The notes under the pieces were generated by a model, which was not told the DNA's origin, made no database searches, and saw nothing but the letters and a program-made list of their open reading frames with translations. The position numbers and the translations under genes are program-made. Positions 62,414 through 64,000 of a stretch of 64,000 bases of DNA are shown here, piece after piece (position 1 is the stretch's first letter; every line of letters starts with the position of its first letter). Source of the stretch: Amphimedon queenslandica (Eukaryota; Porifera; Demospongiae; Haplosclerida; Niphatidae); the NCBI RefSeq assembly GCF_000090795.2, contig NW_003546314.1, forward strand, positions 192,077 through 256,076. Reading direction: 5' to 3'.

Positions 62414-63812
62414 CTCTGAAACTGTTCCAAATGTACCAACTTATAGCCACAAAGTTTTGGAGCAACCTGTCTCAAAATGGTATTTGCAATCTTCTATTAT
62501 CAATTTATCATAATGGCAATGTAATAGCATTTTAGGATTATGCTTTGAATTTGGTTGTACCAGTTTTTGGCCTTGCGAGCAATTTGCATGGGCAAAGACT
62601 TGTCCGGCGTCTTCTAGCAGATTCAGGGATGCCGTCCAGCCTGTCTATATAGCTGCTTCCTCAGTAGTCAGCTCAGCTCAATGTACAGTTAGCTTGCCAA
62701 TGCCAGGCTCGCTATCAATTTCACAAAATAATTCAATAGAATCTCTTTAAAATCAAATAATACCAGCTTTACTGGTTCAAACAATGACAAAACAAAGATA
62801 GATAGTGCCACGCTATCTCCCAACAACTCAATAGCTCACCACTCACACACGCACTTAGCCAAAATGGCTCACAAAAATTACTCACACATATACACATTAC
62901 ACAATACAATCATAAATAATAATGAGAACTAATAATAATTGATAATCAATAATCACAATGAATAATAAAACACTCATAGAACCTCACAAGACTATCATGA
63001 CTATGTAGTTCATTGTGGTGTCTGTCATTCATTCATTTTGTTCAGAAGTAAACTCTCACTTTAAGCTAGTACTGTATATCCAAGTGAAAAGAAGTTTTCT
63101 AACTGCCAGCCACAAATATTTGCTTCCAAGGAAATTTTGAAGAAAGCATGAAAATATAGACCTCTAGATCTGTAAATGACGAAGTGCATAAATATCATTA
63201 TTATGAGATACTCCACCTATTGTCTGCCACTTGTGTTTTAAAGGGTATCTTTATCCAAATTTGATGTATTTATTAGACTTGCCACACTTGCGTAGGCAGG
63301 TACTATGCAGTTGGGTTGTCATTCTGTCATGAAAATTCCTGTTAATTCCTAGTCAATATCTTTTTTACTGAGCTCTCCTGAGTTATAATTCGTTTTCAGC
63401 TTTGAGAAAAAGGTAATTTATTTAGCTCCGTTGTATTTTAATAGCAATCCGTGGTAGCAAAAGCTGAATATTTTCAAGAATAGACCACTTTTCCTAGCCA
63501 AATCTTCGTCTTTCACTCTATTTGGTCAAGATTAGCATTGATAGGTAGAGAAAAGTACATAGATTAAAAAATATGTGGGAATTTTCTAATCTCTTTTTTG
63601 TTTGCAAGTTACAGTTGCTCAAAGTTTGTGATTTAGTCTCTTCGAAAAATTTTCAGGCAGCACTGGGGAAAGCAGGAGCAACCAAACTATCTCAGTCTCT
63701 TTTGAATATCTAGGCAAATTTTTTGTGCTAACTCTTTCTTTGAATAGAGCTTGAGATGCTAGAATAAAATTTCAGCTTTTCTTCTTTCTCCTAGCCACGT
63801 GCCATGTTTATC
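62414..63812. other. No gene recognised
   Basis: AT-rich sequence after the TIR element. It has no ORF of note, no further USP-like exon that I can recognise and no clear repeat ends. It may be intron of the USP gene. Confidence 0.5.
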
Positions 63813-63894
63813 TAGTCTTGCTAGCCAGACCATTCCCCAGCCTACAGTCATTGGGGTGACTGTAGGCTGGGGAATGGTCTGGCTAGTGAGACTA
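63813..63894. mobile_element. Hairpin MITE, TAGTCTTGCTAGCCAGACC
   Basis: The arms 63813-63850 and 63857-63894 are 38 nt with two mismatches. The ends TAGTCT/AGACTA and GCCAGACCATTCCCCAGCCT are shared with 57988-58044. Confidence 0.88.
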
Positions 63895-64000
63895 ATGTTT
63901 ATCTGCACTGCATTGCTAAGTGCTGACCGCACCTATAACTTATTTTATGTATCAGTGCAGTAATTGCATTGTTGCAGTTTATTCAAAATCTATTATCCTT

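Overview
The window reads as animal nuclear DNA, most likely from a demosponge (Amphimedon-like). This is an inference. The genes are intron-rich metazoan orthologs with short introns (many of 50-300 bp), the intergenic DNA is very AT-rich and full of the self-complementary hexamer TACATG/CATGTA, and small palindromic DNA elements are common. Two 10-base assembly gaps lie at 10749-10758 and 28667-28676.

Layout. 1-9683 holds no gene I can defend, apart from one possible exon at 551-670; it contains palindromic elements, a roughly 180-bp tandem repeat and TACATG tracts. Next come LIN52 (-, DREAM/MuvB subunit) head to head with a single-exon BAG3 (+, WW plus BAG domains), then an orphan secreted cysteine-rich protein (+, 14.4-15.5 kb). 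A long RGS22-like gene (-, 17.4-31.8 kb) diverges from an EBP/EXPERA-family membrane protein (+). SPATA17 (-) diverges from an extended-synaptotagmin-like gene (+). PPP4R4 (-, 22 exons) diverges from TMEM87 (+, 18 exons). The right end (55.3-64 kb) is dense in foldback elements and holds the first half of a USP4/11/15-like catalytic domain (+), which is incomplete in the window.

Four divergent pairs share intergenic promoters of about 250-520 bp, and GC-box/KLF-like CACGCCC sites recur in them. The LIN52/BAG3 promoter carries a five-unit heat-shock element. The SPATA17/ESYT promoter carries an RFX-type X-box next to the ciliary gene. Two of the genes (SPATA17, RGS22) are cilium or sperm associated in other animals; LIN52, BAG3, PPP4R4, TMEM87, ESYT and USP are general cell-biology genes. 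No operon-like functional link between them is evident.

Exon coordinates were joined by hand, checking reading phase across each splice and similarity to remembered vertebrate orthologs. Single-base errors at exon ends are possible, and the 5' end of RGS22 and the last exon of LIN52 are the least certain.
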